DNA of 7,020 bases from Alphaproteobacteria bacterium (GTDB taxonomy: Bacteria; Pseudomonadota; Alphaproteobacteria; Rhizobiales; Beijerinckiaceae), in the NCBI GenBank assembly GCA_009920595.1, contig RFZR01000085.1:1-7020 (forward strand), read 5' to 3'. The notes beneath the pieces are model-generated. The model did no database searches. It had not been told where the DNA came from and saw only the letters and a list, made by a program, of their open reading frames with translations. Of this stretch, positions 1 to 6,426 are shown piece after piece. Position 1 is the first letter of the stretch. Each line of letters begins with the position of its first letter. The position numbers and the translations under genes are program-made.

Positions 1-770
1 AACCAATTGACTTCCGTAGTCACGGGTCCGAGCATGGCTTCGCAAATCAATTCGGCGATCACCGCCAAACCATAACCCATCGCGCCACCTTTCGGTAAAA
101 TGGCGCCGCCATTAAAATAATCAGCAGGTTCATCGGATAGCTCACCTTCGCGATTCATGATCGTTCCGAAAGGCACTTTGCCACCCGCCGCACGCGCCGC
201 ATAAAGCCACCCGCCAGCAATCATCGATGTTGCAAAATCCACAATCACCGGACCTTGTTGCCCGCCAGGAATTCCAAAACAAAAGGGATTGGTCGGCAGC
301 AACGCTCTCTTGCCGCCATAAGGAGCAACCTGTCGCCAATTCTGTCGCCCGCCGCCACCAATAATGATCGCCAAACATCCTTCATCGGCCGCGCGTTCCG
401 CATAAGCGCCCAATCGCCCTGTATGCCCCACATGCCTTACGGGTAATGCCGCAATCCCCTTCTCTTTCGCTTTCGTAACACAGTGATCCACCGCAAGCCG
501 CATCGCAGGAATGCCGATGCCGCCACGCCCATCGACTTCATCATCACCCTTCTCATTTCGATGAATTATCGCTTCCGCGCGAGGATCCATCACGCCTTTT
601 GCAAATTGATCGGCATATTGCATCACGCGCATCACGCCATGCGACTCAATCCCTGAGAGTTCTGTATCAATGAGGTGATCGGCAACCTCGCGAGCAGTCG
701 AAAATGAACATCCCGCATCTCTTAAAATCGCTTCAACAACATCTTGAACCACTTGAGCAGGGATCGCCAC
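1..770 (-). CDS. Ldh family NAD(P)-dependent dehydrogenase (malate/L-lactate type), 3' end missing
   Basis: This is the N-terminal ~256 residues of a malate/L-lactate/ureidoglycolate dehydrogenase family enzyme; members are about 340 residues and oxidise 2-hydroxy acids with NAD or NADP in the cytoplasm. The gene runs off the left edge. I translated it by hand and it is open throughout. Visible motifs are ESHGVMR (His44, Arg48), the family's conserved N-terminal site; VRHVGHTGRLGAYAE around residues 111-125, matching the usual VRxSxHxG nucleotide/active-site segment with His116; then APYGG, TNP and DFATS, and FNGGAILP further on. The substrate cannot be decided. There is no ATG near the expected N-terminus. 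I chose GTG at 770 because MAIPAQVVQDVVEAIL fits the family start; TTG at 785 is an alternative. Neither has a clear Shine-Dalgarno. The start lies inside the end of the upstream DUF1491 gene, suggesting translational coupling. One oddity is AMGYGL where most relatives I recall have KGYGL. Confidence 0.88.
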   Translation of the reverse strand, partial: MAIPAQVVQDVVEAILRDAGCSFSTAREVADHLIDTELSGIESHGVMRVMQYADQFAKGVMDPRAEAIIHRNEKGDDEVDGRGGIGIPAMRLAVDHCVTKAKEKGIAALPVRHVGHTGRLGAYAERAADEGCLAIIIGGGGRQNWRQVAPYGGKRALLPTNPFCFGIPGGQQGPVIVDFATSMIAGGWLYAARAAGGKVPFGTIMNREGELSDEPADYFNGGAILPKGGAMGYGLAVIAELICEAMLGPVTTEVNW

Positions 771-1135
771 ACGATCGGAAGCCAATTGCAGTTTACTATG
801 AGACCCAAGCGCGCAAAACAACGACCTTGCCGATCTTCAATTTCAACCCACCAAAGATCGGAGTCAAATTTGACTTCACGTGCCATGCGCTCACTCACGT
901 CAAGACCGTTGACATCACTTAAGATGCGATCAAAGCGTCTCGTACCCTCATCGCTCTCATCCATACGCGGCGGCGCAGGTCCATAAAGATCAACTCTGCC
1001 ATCAAGATAATCGACCGAAATGAAAATTGCACCGGCTTCTCCGGCGCCTCGCCGTCGCAACACGGCGGTCGCTCCTGCGCTTTGCGCGCGTCTTAAAATT
1101 GCGGCGACCACAAGGTCTGAGCGTAAACGCGCCAT
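722..1135 (-). CDS. DUF1491 family protein
   Basis: A 137-residue protein of unknown function. The core matches the DUF1491 family as I remember it from Hyphomicrobiales: MARLRSDLVVAAILRRA at the start, then EAGAIFISVDYLDG, VDLYGPAPP, and an FDSDLWWVEIEDRQGR block near residues 95-110. No signal peptide, membrane segment or catalytic motif is visible. I chose ATG at 1135; a TTG at 1144 would add three residues. The ATG follows the stop of the upstream peptidoglycan-binding gene by five bases, so the two are probably cotranscribed. The family usually ends shortly after the EIEDRxGR block, near 110 residues. Here about 25 further basic and hydrophobic residues follow, encoded largely by sequence overlapping the dehydrogenase start by about 49 bases. 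That tail may be an artefact of a lost stop. Family assignment is fairly sure; the function is unknown. Confidence 0.82.
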   Translation of the reverse strand: MARLRSDLVVAAILRRAQSAGATAVLRRRGAGEAGAIFISVDYLDGRVDLYGPAPPRMDESDEGTRRFDRILSDVNGLDVSERMAREVKFDSDLWWVEIEDRQGRCFARLGLIVNCNWLPIVWRSLLKWFKMLLKRF

Positions 1136-1140
1136 AGCGC

Positions 1141-1659
1141 TCAATCGACCGGCAAGCCCGATAATTTTTCGAGCTCCCGCTTTGTTGCTTCATCAAGCTC
1201 GCCAGTTACGGGCAGATGCCGATCTTTCTGAAAGCGCATCAGAGCCTCACGATAAGAAGCGGATTTCAATCCTTCGGCCGGGCCAGAAAAATAACCCACA
1301 CGAATAAGAGCGCGTTCCGCTAAAGCCACCGATATATCGCCTAAGGCCGGATCAGGGCGACGAGGTGGCGCGGGAACAGCATTCGGATCAACCGGTGTTG
1401 CGCCGATAAAAACACTTCTCATCGACATTAAAAGATTCGGTATGAGTGTTGCGCGATTGCCCTGTTGAAAATAAAGCGCATTGGTAACAAAAGCGATCGT
1501 CACTAAAATCAGGATCGTCATTGGCAAGCTTCGTGCGGGCGAAAGATAATGCCGCAGAGGAGATGCCTCTTCATTTATGCTCACGGCATGATCATCCTGA
1601 TGATGATATCCGTAGGAGTCTTCGAGAACAGGCTCACGTCGCGCCATGCGATCACGCAT
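1141..1659 (-). CDS. Membrane-anchored peptidoglycan-binding-domain protein
   Basis: A 172-residue protein with an N-terminal cytoplasmic stretch rich in charged residues and His (about 1-45), one hydrophobic segment (about 46-66, LPMTILILVTIAFVTNALYF), a proline-rich linker (VPAPPRRPDP, about 94-105), and a C-terminal PG_binding_1-like domain (about 108-167). In that domain LIRVGYFSGPAEG, ALMRFQKDRHLPVTGELDEAT and KRELEKL are typical of the three-helix fold. The layout predicts a single-pass inner-membrane protein with its wall-binding domain in the periplasm. No hydrolase or transpeptidase domain is attached, so a structural or sensing role is likelier than catalysis. The ATG has a strong GGGAGGT Shine-Dalgarno (complement of 1668-1674), eight bases upstream and inside the end of the kinase gene, which overlaps it by eight bases. 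The link to a DivJ-like kinase suggests a cell-envelope or cell-cycle role, but that is inference. Confidence 0.85.
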   Translation of the reverse strand: MRDRMARREPVLEDSYGYHHQDDHAVSINEEASPLRHYLSPARSLPMTILILVTIAFVTNALYFQQGNRATLIPNLLMSMRSVFIGATPVDPNAVPAPPRRPDPALGDISVALAERALIRVGYFSGPAEGLKSASYREALMRFQKDRHLPVTGELDEATKRELEKLSGLPVD

Positions 1660-3245
1660 AACGACGACCTCCCGCCATCACACGGCGCGTTGTGTGATAG
1701 ACTTCTTGCGCTTGTGGCTCGAGCGGGAAATGCACTGTTGCTGAAAGTCCTTCGCCCGGACGACTATCAATTGCGAGCTTGCCATCATGATGCGCCACGA
1801 TTTCACGCACGATGGAAAGACCAAGTCCCTGCCCCTCAATCTGCGCGCTGCGGCTTGAACGCCCCCGGAAACGCGGTTCGGTCAAACGCGGCAATTCATC
1901 AATCTCAACACCCGCACCATCATCAGCGATTGTAAGTGCAAGCATCGGACCTTCTTGGCGAAGCGTGACAGTCACTTTGCCTTGAGGTGCAAATTTGATC
2001 GCATTGCTCAACAGATTGAGCGCCACTTGGCGAATGCCGCTCCGATGCCCAATCATCCGCGGCAAATGCGGGGCGATATGCGCGCGAATTTCCGTACCCT
2101 TTTGAGCCGCATCCGGCGCAATCATGGCCAAAGTTTCATTTAAAATGGCGGCGAGATCAAAACGGTCTTCCGCTTCTTGCGGAACTTTGCCCTGAGAAAG
2201 CCCATCAACAAGATCAAGCATGTGATGTGCAGAGACCGAAATCAAACGCACATAGTCCTGCCGACGAGACTCTTGATCGGCCATCAAATTCTGATCTGCC
2301 AAACAATCCGTGAAGCCCACAATTGCCGATAGAGGCGTACGCAACTCATGTCCTAAACGCTGCAAGGCGAAAGTGGTGGTTTCAACCTTGTCCGCTTTGC
2401 GTTGAACAAGCGGCGCGGGTGCCACACGATAAAGCGCGAAGATTTCGCCATCATCGCCCTTACCGCCCGGGGTCACACGTTGAAAACGCACGATTGCGTC
2501 ACGATACGGATAATGGTGCGCTTGAAAGATGCAATCTCTCAATCACACTGCGATCTGAAAGGGCATCCGGTTCAATGCCAAGGAACCGGCAGAATTTTTC
2601 ATTTGCACCTTTAATCTTTCCGGAAACATCATGGCGCGCCAATCCGCCATCAACCAATGCGGTTGCCCCACGCCACCGGTCTTCTTCACGCGTTGCGCGG
2701 CGATCCGCACCAACAATCAAATCAAGCGCAAAGAAAACACCGAACGCCAAACCCGCAAGGCCTGTTGCTGAAAATAACATCATTGCAAAAGGCGACACCA
2801 CCGGGCCTGTTAGTAGGGATAGGAACGCACTCGCCGCAAGGCTGATGACATAAAAGACAGCCCCGCGCGGACCCTGCAATAAGGCGCCTTCAAGAATGAG
2901 CGGCATTAACAATGCCAAAGAAGCCGGACCACCAGCAAGAACAGGGATCAAAGATAAAGAGATAAGCGACAGAAAAATGCCCGCCCGGAAACCACCGAGA
3001 CGTGAAACGCCGAGCGCCACCACAGCCTGGAATAAAAAAATCACACCGAGATAATGCAAACTCGAAGTGACAACCTGCGGCATAATCGTGAACAGACAAA
3101 GGGCAATCACACCGAGAGCCGACATCGCGAGCCGCGTGCCAATAAAATAACGGTGCGCGGTAAAGGCCGGCGTGCCTTCTATGATTGAGGGATGAACCAA
3201 AGCGCCGAATGCGTCGCCCAAAATCTGTTCAGCCTTTTTGATCAT
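1652..3245 (-). pseudogene. divJ: DivJ-like membrane sensor histidine kinase, interrupted by a frameshift
   Basis: Two overlapping reading frames together encode one histidine kinase. The N-terminal frame (3245 down to its stop at 2499) starts with an ALVHPS block followed by HRYFIGTRL, which resembles the N-terminus of Hyphomicrobiales DivJ. It continues with about six membrane segments (roughly residues 37-180) and a short PAS-like piece (GANEKFCRFLGIEP, about 214-227). The C-terminal frame (from about 2525 to 1652) carries HisKA with GHELRTPLSAIVGF, phospho-acceptor His codon at 2348-2350. It then has an ATPase domain: N box QVALNLLSNAIKF, G1 box ADDGAG and G2 box GQGLGLSIV. Reading the whole protein needs a +1 shift near 2500-2525. 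DivJ phosphorylates DivK and so controls CtrA and cell fate. The ATG has GAGGG (complement of 3251-3255) five bases upstream. The kinase family is sure; the divJ name is moderately sure. The break could be a mutation or a sequence error, since both halves look well conserved. Confidence 0.75.
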
Positions 3246-3559
3246 GACATCCCTCGAAGTAAAAAGTCGGAACCACTTCTCGTCCCGCTTCGATCCTCAA
3301 AGTGCCTTAACGTGCTTAAGTCTTCCCTAAACGCTTTCATCAATTTTGAATGACAGAAGTTCAATTGTTAACAACACGCAGCGAAGCGTTAACAAACCAC
3401 CTAAAAACAAGCGATTTCTTCACCAAACTTTAACCATCTTTGCAATCTATGCGTGTCTCCTCAATCAGCATGACGCATTGTCGGTGTGTGAGGTCGTGAC
3501 AATCCCGTTTTGGGCTCCTGTCGAAAAACTTGCAGAAGCCGGGATTCGATTCGTAGCCG
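3246..3559. promoter_or_regulatory. Divergent intergenic region with TTAA/CtrA-like motifs and GANTC sites
   Basis: These 314 bases separate the leftward kinase gene from the rightward DUF5330-like gene, so both promoters should lie here. I see no convincing gene in it and no clear sigma-70 -35/-10 pair. It holds TTAA at 3307-3310 and 3316-3319. The second forms TTAA-N7-CTAA (3316-3330), one base from the CtrA consensus TTAA-N7-TTAA, 71-85 bases upstream of the kinase ATG. A direct repeat GTTAACAA lies at 3367-3374 and 3388-3395, 21 bases apart. TTAACCAT at 3430-3437 matches a CtrA half-site reported in Caulobacter. Two abutting GATTC sites (3543-3552) sit just before the rightward start. The motifs are seen; CtrA or CcrM control is inferred. 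Confidence 0.45.
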
Positions 3560-4030
3560 ATGGGATTCTTAATCAGATCAGCCACCGTGATTGGCCTTAT
3601 CTATTTGGCATCGCCCTTGCGGCCGCCCATGCCGGAATGGCTTGCGCGTCCAGCATCAATGGCATCGTCGTCAAATCCGAGCGCGCCTGTGAAATCGCAA
3701 GACAACACAACACCGCGCGCGGCGGTTGCGAGCCCCTCATCAAAAGGTCCGGAAACAATCAGCATCGCGGCGCTGAAAGCAACCATGGAAACAGCGGGCC
3801 GAGCAGTGGCAACCGTGTGTGCCGGTCATGAAAAATCCTGCGTCGATATGGCTATGCGTGCAGCAAAAGTCACTGCGGACGCCGATCCGCTCGCGGCGTT
3901 AATCGGACCCGAAACCGCTCATGCCGCGCAGGCCACGCCGAACACGCATAATCAAGTGGCAGATGCGGCACCGACAACGGCAATTCCTTTGCCGCCGCGT
4001 CGTGAACCTGTGCCTCAGAAAAAGATTTAA
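3560..4030 (+). CDS. DUF5330-like small exported or membrane-anchored protein
   Basis: A 156-residue protein. The N-terminus (MGFLIRSATVIGLIYLASPL) is a short basic stretch followed by a hydrophobic segment at about 6-20, so it is a signal peptide or membrane anchor. The rest is low-complexity, Ala/Pro/Ser/Thr-rich, with a central block around residues 67-105 containing two Cys (VCAGHEKSC), and a proline- and Arg/Lys-rich tail (PLPPRREPVPQKKI). The start, the central Cys-containing part and the position next to sufE resemble DUF5330 proteins of Hyphomicrobiales; I assign this from memory and only moderately. The function is unknown. An in-frame TAG at 3554-3556, two codons before the ATG, rules out an upstream start. 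The Shine-Dalgarno is weak. sufE follows after 52 bases, probably in the same transcript. The overlapping frame at 3346-3831 looks like chance. Confidence 0.7.
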   Translation: MGFLIRSATVIGLIYLASPLRPPMPEWLARPASMASSSNPSAPVKSQDNTTPRAAVASPSSKGPETISIAALKATMETAGRAVATVCAGHEKSCVDMAMRAAKVTADADPLAALIGPETAHAAQATPNTHNQVADAAPTTAIPLPPRREPVPQKKI

Positions 4031-4050
4031 TCTCGACCCCGACGCGTTTC

Positions 4051-4067
4051 GGCTCTAAACCCGAGCC
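4051..4067 (+). other. Small inverted repeat in the leader before sufE
   Basis: GGCTC and GAGCC form a five-base-pair stem around a seven-base loop in the 52-base gap before sufE. It has no following T-tract, so it is not a standard terminator, and it is short enough to be chance. The sufE Shine-Dalgarno lies six bases further on. Confidence 0.2.
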
Positions 4068-4082
4068 AGTTCGGAGTCTGTC

Positions 4083-4505
4083 ATGGCGTCACGCATCAAT
4101 GAGATCATCGAGAATTTTGGCTTCCTGGAAGATTGGGAAGACCGCTACCGCTATCTGATCGAGCTGGGGAAAGATCTCCCCGATCTCCCTGAGAGCGAAC
4201 GGACAGAAGACAATCGCGTCAAAGGTTGTGCCAGTCAGGTGTGGGTCGTCACAGCCATTGATCGCTCGGGCCTAGAACCGGTTTTATCATTCAAAGGTCA
4301 AAGTGACGCGCATATTGTCAAAGGACTCGTCGCGCTTACGCTCGCGCTCTATTCCGACAAAACAGCGCGTGAAATTTTGAGCATCGATGCGCTTGATCTT
4401 TTTCGTCGATTGGGGCTGGCTGAACATCTCACACCACAACGCTCTAATGGTGTGCGCTCAATGGTGGAACGCATTCGCCGCGATGCCCTTGCCGCTAGCG
4501 CATAA
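4083..4505 (+). CDS. sufE: SufE family cysteine desulfurase sulfur acceptor
   Basis: A 140-residue SufE protein, the usual length for the family. SufE takes persulfide sulfur from the cysteine desulfurase SufS onto its own cysteine and passes it to the SufBCD scaffold for Fe-S cluster assembly in the cytoplasm. Visible features are the N-terminal IIENFGFLEDWEDRYRYLIELG block (residues 8-29), the LPESERTEDNRVKGC segment ending in the acceptor Cys49, ASQVW immediately after it, and the C-terminal GLAEHLTPQRSNGVRSMVERIR block, all family hallmarks. The ATG has GGAG at 4073-4076, six bases upstream; this overlaps a GAGTC (GANTC) site. No other suf gene is in the window, which is common in Hyphomicrobiales, where sufE often stands apart from sufBCDS. 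The gene looks intact. Confidence 0.96.
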   Translation: MASRINEIIENFGFLEDWEDRYRYLIELGKDLPDLPESERTEDNRVKGCASQVWVVTAIDRSGLEPVLSFKGQSDAHIVKGLVALTLALYSDKTAREILSIDALDLFRRLGLAEHLTPQRSNGVRSMVERIRRDALAASA

Positions 4506-4516
4506 AATGCGCGCTT

Positions 4517-4541
4517 CTTTATTGAAGATATTTCAATAAAG
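4517..4541. terminator. AT-rich hairpin between convergent sufE and csaA
   Basis: A perfect ten-base-pair inverted repeat (CTTTATTGAA / TTCAATAAAG) with a five-base loop (GATAT) starts 11 bases after the sufE stop. It overlaps the stop codon and last codons of the leftward csaA. Its position suits a bidirectional terminator for both operons. The stem has few G-C pairs and there is no clean T-tract after it, so termination strength is uncertain. Confidence 0.5.
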
Positions 4542-4892
4542 CCGTCCACCTTTCGGCACATCACGGTCAGGACGGATCAGCATGACCTTGCCTTGTTCAT
4601 CTGGCACGCCAAGCGTCAACACTTCCGACATGAAGGGCCCGATCTGACGCGGCGGGAAATTCACAACCGCCAGAACTTGAGTTCCAACAAGTGTCGCTGG
4701 GCTGTGATTTTCAGTAATTTGTGCGGAAGATTTTTTAATGCCGATCGGTGTACCAAAATCGATCTTCAATTTGATCGCAGGCTTACGCGCTTCAGGAAAA
4801 GGCTCCGCCTCAACAATAGTGCCGACACGAATATCAACTTTCAAAAAATCATCAAAAGAAATTGAAGGCGCAACAACAGACGCATCAGACAT
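4533..4892 (-). CDS. csaA: CsaA-type tRNA-binding domain protein
   Basis: A 119-residue stand-alone tRNA-binding (OB-fold) protein of the CsaA type. CsaA is described as an export-related chaperone in Bacillus and shares its fold with the tRNA-binding domains of MetRS and PheRS; the role in alphaproteobacteria is unclear. Almost the whole length is diagnostic: FLKVDIRVGTIVEAEPFPEA (about 16-35), KPAIKLKIDFG, IGIKKSSAQIT, then VVNFPPRQIGPFMSEVLTLG (about 75-94) and the C-terminal GGRLY. The length is typical of CsaA. The ATG has AAGGA (complement of 4901-4905) eight bases upstream. It follows the end of the broken TetR-like gene by 24 bases and is probably the last gene of that leftward cluster. 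The gene is intact. Confidence 0.93.
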   Translation of the reverse strand: MSDASVVAPSISFDDFLKVDIRVGTIVEAEPFPEARKPAIKLKIDFGTPIGIKKSSAQITENHSPATLVGTQVLAVVNFPPRQIGPFMSEVLTLGVPDEQGKVMLIRPDRDVPKGGRLY

Positions 4893-4916
4893 CGTTAGGA
4901 TCCTTGAAGAAAAATA

Positions 4917-5509
4917 TCAGATCGACGGATCAAGATCTGCATCAGTCCGACGAGCACCGCGTTCTTTTTTGGCCATCGCCATGCCGCGCTCGACCATGCG
5001 ATGCAGCGCGCCTGATAAAGGCGCCGTCATCCGTTCAAGATCTTCAAGACGATTGATCACCATGCCGCCGCGTTTCAACTCTTCATCAAGTGCGGCCATG
5101 GTGCGCGAGAGACCGGGATCTTCGTCGCGAAACCACACATCCATGACTTTGGCATAAGCGAGAACAGCACCTTGAAGCTTGATTGCGCCCATCGGCCCTT
5201 CTGTTTCAACACCCGCAGCCGCAAGCATGAAGCGCATCGAATTCAACGCGGCTTGGTTGAGCGCGGCAAGCGTAAGCGGATCACGCGCAGACTTTTATCG
5301 TCATCGCTCAAAACCTTTTGATCGATACGTCGATTGAAGCTTCCAAGAATTGCGCCTTTTGACGGGAAGGCTTCACGAAACTCCAGAAGAGACACGCCCG
5401 CGCGCTCGGCAATCTCGGTGATCTCGATCCGGTCCCAATCTTGTTCCGCAGCAAGCTCCATCAACGCATCGACGATCCGGTCGCGGGTTGAATGTCCATG
5501 AGTGCTCAT
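4917..5509 (-). pseudogene. TetR-like transcriptional regulator with internal deletion and frameshift
   Basis: The first frame (from ATG 5509, with GAGGG complement of 5516-5520 six bases upstream) encodes a TetR-type N-terminal domain: RDRIVDALMELAAE, then the helix-turn-helix ITEIAERAGVSLLEFREAF (about residues 29-47), then FPSKGAILGSFNRRIDQKVL. After DDDK (about residue 72) it goes out of register and stops at 5243. The second frame restarts from about 5285 with RDPLTLAALNQAALNSMRF and continues through AAAGVETEGPMGAIKLQG, WFRDEDPGL and TMAALDEEL to the stop at 4917. Relatives as I recall them have about 35-40 more residues, with an ERLFDVLMRR-like helix, between the two parts. So the gene seems to have lost roughly 100 bases out of register. 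An in-frame TAA at 5295-5297 blocks simple upstream reading of the second frame. The protein is probably not functional, though a free DNA-binding fragment of 88 residues could be made. Its target is unknown. Confidence 0.72.
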
Positions 5510-5543
5510 TTTCGGCCCTCTCTTTCTGTCGTTTAGAAATGGA

Positions 5544-5555
5544 GGGGCTTGCCCC
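5544..5555. other. GC-rich inverted repeat downstream of proC
   Basis: GGGG-CTTG-CCCC forms a short hairpin 17-28 bases beyond the proC stop, in the 62-base gap before the TetR-like gene. Read leftward it is followed by a mixed sequence with only a short T run, so it could be a weak terminator or attenuator or mean nothing. Confidence 0.25.
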
Positions 5556-5571
5556 GAATGTCTAGCCCGGA

Positions 5572-6390
5572 TCAGCCCGAGAGTTCGGCGGCGCGACGCC
5601 GGGCCGCATGCACAGTGCCCGCGATCAGGTTTTCGAGCGCGCCATTGCCCATGAGGACTGTGAGCCCTGCCGCTGTTGTTCCACCTGGCGAAGTGACATT
5701 TTGGCGAAGCATTTCCGCCGAAAGATCGGACCGGTGAAGCAATTCTCCCGCCCCTTCAACCGTCGCGCGGGCAAGCCGCATGGCGAGATCCGGTGGCAAC
5801 CCCTCGGCTTCACCCGCTTTCGCAAGACATTCGACGAGGTGAAACACATAGGCCGGACCCGAGCCTGAAAGCCCCGTCACCGCATCGATCAGATCTTCAT
5901 GATCGACCCATTCGACCTGACCGACACCTTTGAGGAGACGATCGGCCATGAGCTTCTGCCGCTCTGTAACTTCGGGACTCGCAACCGCACCCGAAATGCC
6001 CCGCCCCACTGAAGCGGGCAAATTCGGCATCGAGCGCACAATGGCGCGCGCATTCGGTAACCGCGCTTTGAGATTGCCGATGGTCTTTCCCGCGAGAATG
6101 GAAACAACCAAAGTTTCAGGTCCGGCGAGCGGCGCGAGCGTTGGCGCGGCCGCATCAAGCATTTGCGGTTTTATTCCCAAGACAAGAGCCTCTGGGATTG
6201 AAGGCGTCTCTTTTGGATTGAGCTTTGCACCCACGCGGGCGCACAAAGCGGTCATCGCGTCGGACGGTAGAGGATCAATCACCGTGACCGATGGACCATG
6301 AAGGCCGGCATGAAGCCATCCCTCAAGCATCGCGCCGCCCATTTTGCCGGCACCAACGAGTATGAGAGACGAGGGAAAATCAGCGCTCAT
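5572..6390 (-). CDS. proC: Pyrroline-5-carboxylate reductase
   Basis: A 272-residue ProC, the usual length. It reduces 1-pyrroline-5-carboxylate to L-proline with NAD(P)H, the last step of proline synthesis, in the cytoplasm. The N-terminal Rossmann motif is VGAGKMG (residues 12-18). The middle carries the conserved GIKPQ and SILAGKTI segments, and RSMPNLPASVGRG follows. The C-terminal dimerisation domain has GSGPAYVF (from about 176) and the family signature region ending in VTSPGGTTAAGL (about 232-243). I chose ATG at 6390, giving MSADFPSSLILVGAGKMG; GGGAG lies about 11 bases upstream. A TTG at 6408 would add six residues that do not look conserved. It lies 36 bases after the YbjN gene and is probably cotranscribed with it. 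The gene is intact. Confidence 0.96.
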   Translation of the reverse strand: MSADFPSSLILVGAGKMGGAMLEGWLHAGLHGPSVTVIDPLPSDAMTALCARVGAKLNPKETPSIPEALVLGIKPQMLDAAAPTLAPLAGPETLVVSILAGKTIGNLKARLPNARAIVRSMPNLPASVGRGISGAVASPEVTERQKLMADRLLKGVGQVEWVDHEDLIDAVTGLSGSGPAYVFHLVECLAKAGEAEGLPPDLAMRLARATVEGAGELLHRSDLSAEMLRQNVTSPGGTTAAGLTVLMGNGALENLIAGTVHAARRRAAELSG

Positions 6391-6426
6391 GATGATTTGA
6401 TCTCCCAAAATTGCGGATCAAAAAAC

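Noticed and set aside
1652..2542. The kinase C-terminal half as an independent gene starting at TTG 2542
   Set aside because: There is no Shine-Dalgarno, the TTG directly follows a stop in that frame, and the two frames join into one normal DivJ-like architecture.
2499..2542. Programmed +1 ribosomal frameshifting in the kinase
   Set aside because: I see no slippery codon followed by a stop and no stimulatory structure typical of known +1 sites; a simple indel is the simpler explanation.
2323..2853. A 176-residue rightward frame inside the kinase region
   Set aside because: It is antisense to the conserved kinase and has no recognisable domain; it is a shadow frame.
3346..3831. A 161-residue rightward frame overlapping the intergenic region and the DUF5330-like gene
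   Set aside because: It starts at TTG, has no ribosome binding site, shows no recognisable family, and overlaps a gene with a clear signal segment in another frame.
5544..5555. GC-rich palindrome after proC as a definite terminator
   Set aside because: The stem is only four to five base pairs with a tiny loop and no clear T-tract, so I list it only as an inverted repeat.
5930..6301. A 123-residue rightward frame inside proC
   Set aside because: It is antisense to a strongly conserved proC and has no recognisable family or start context.
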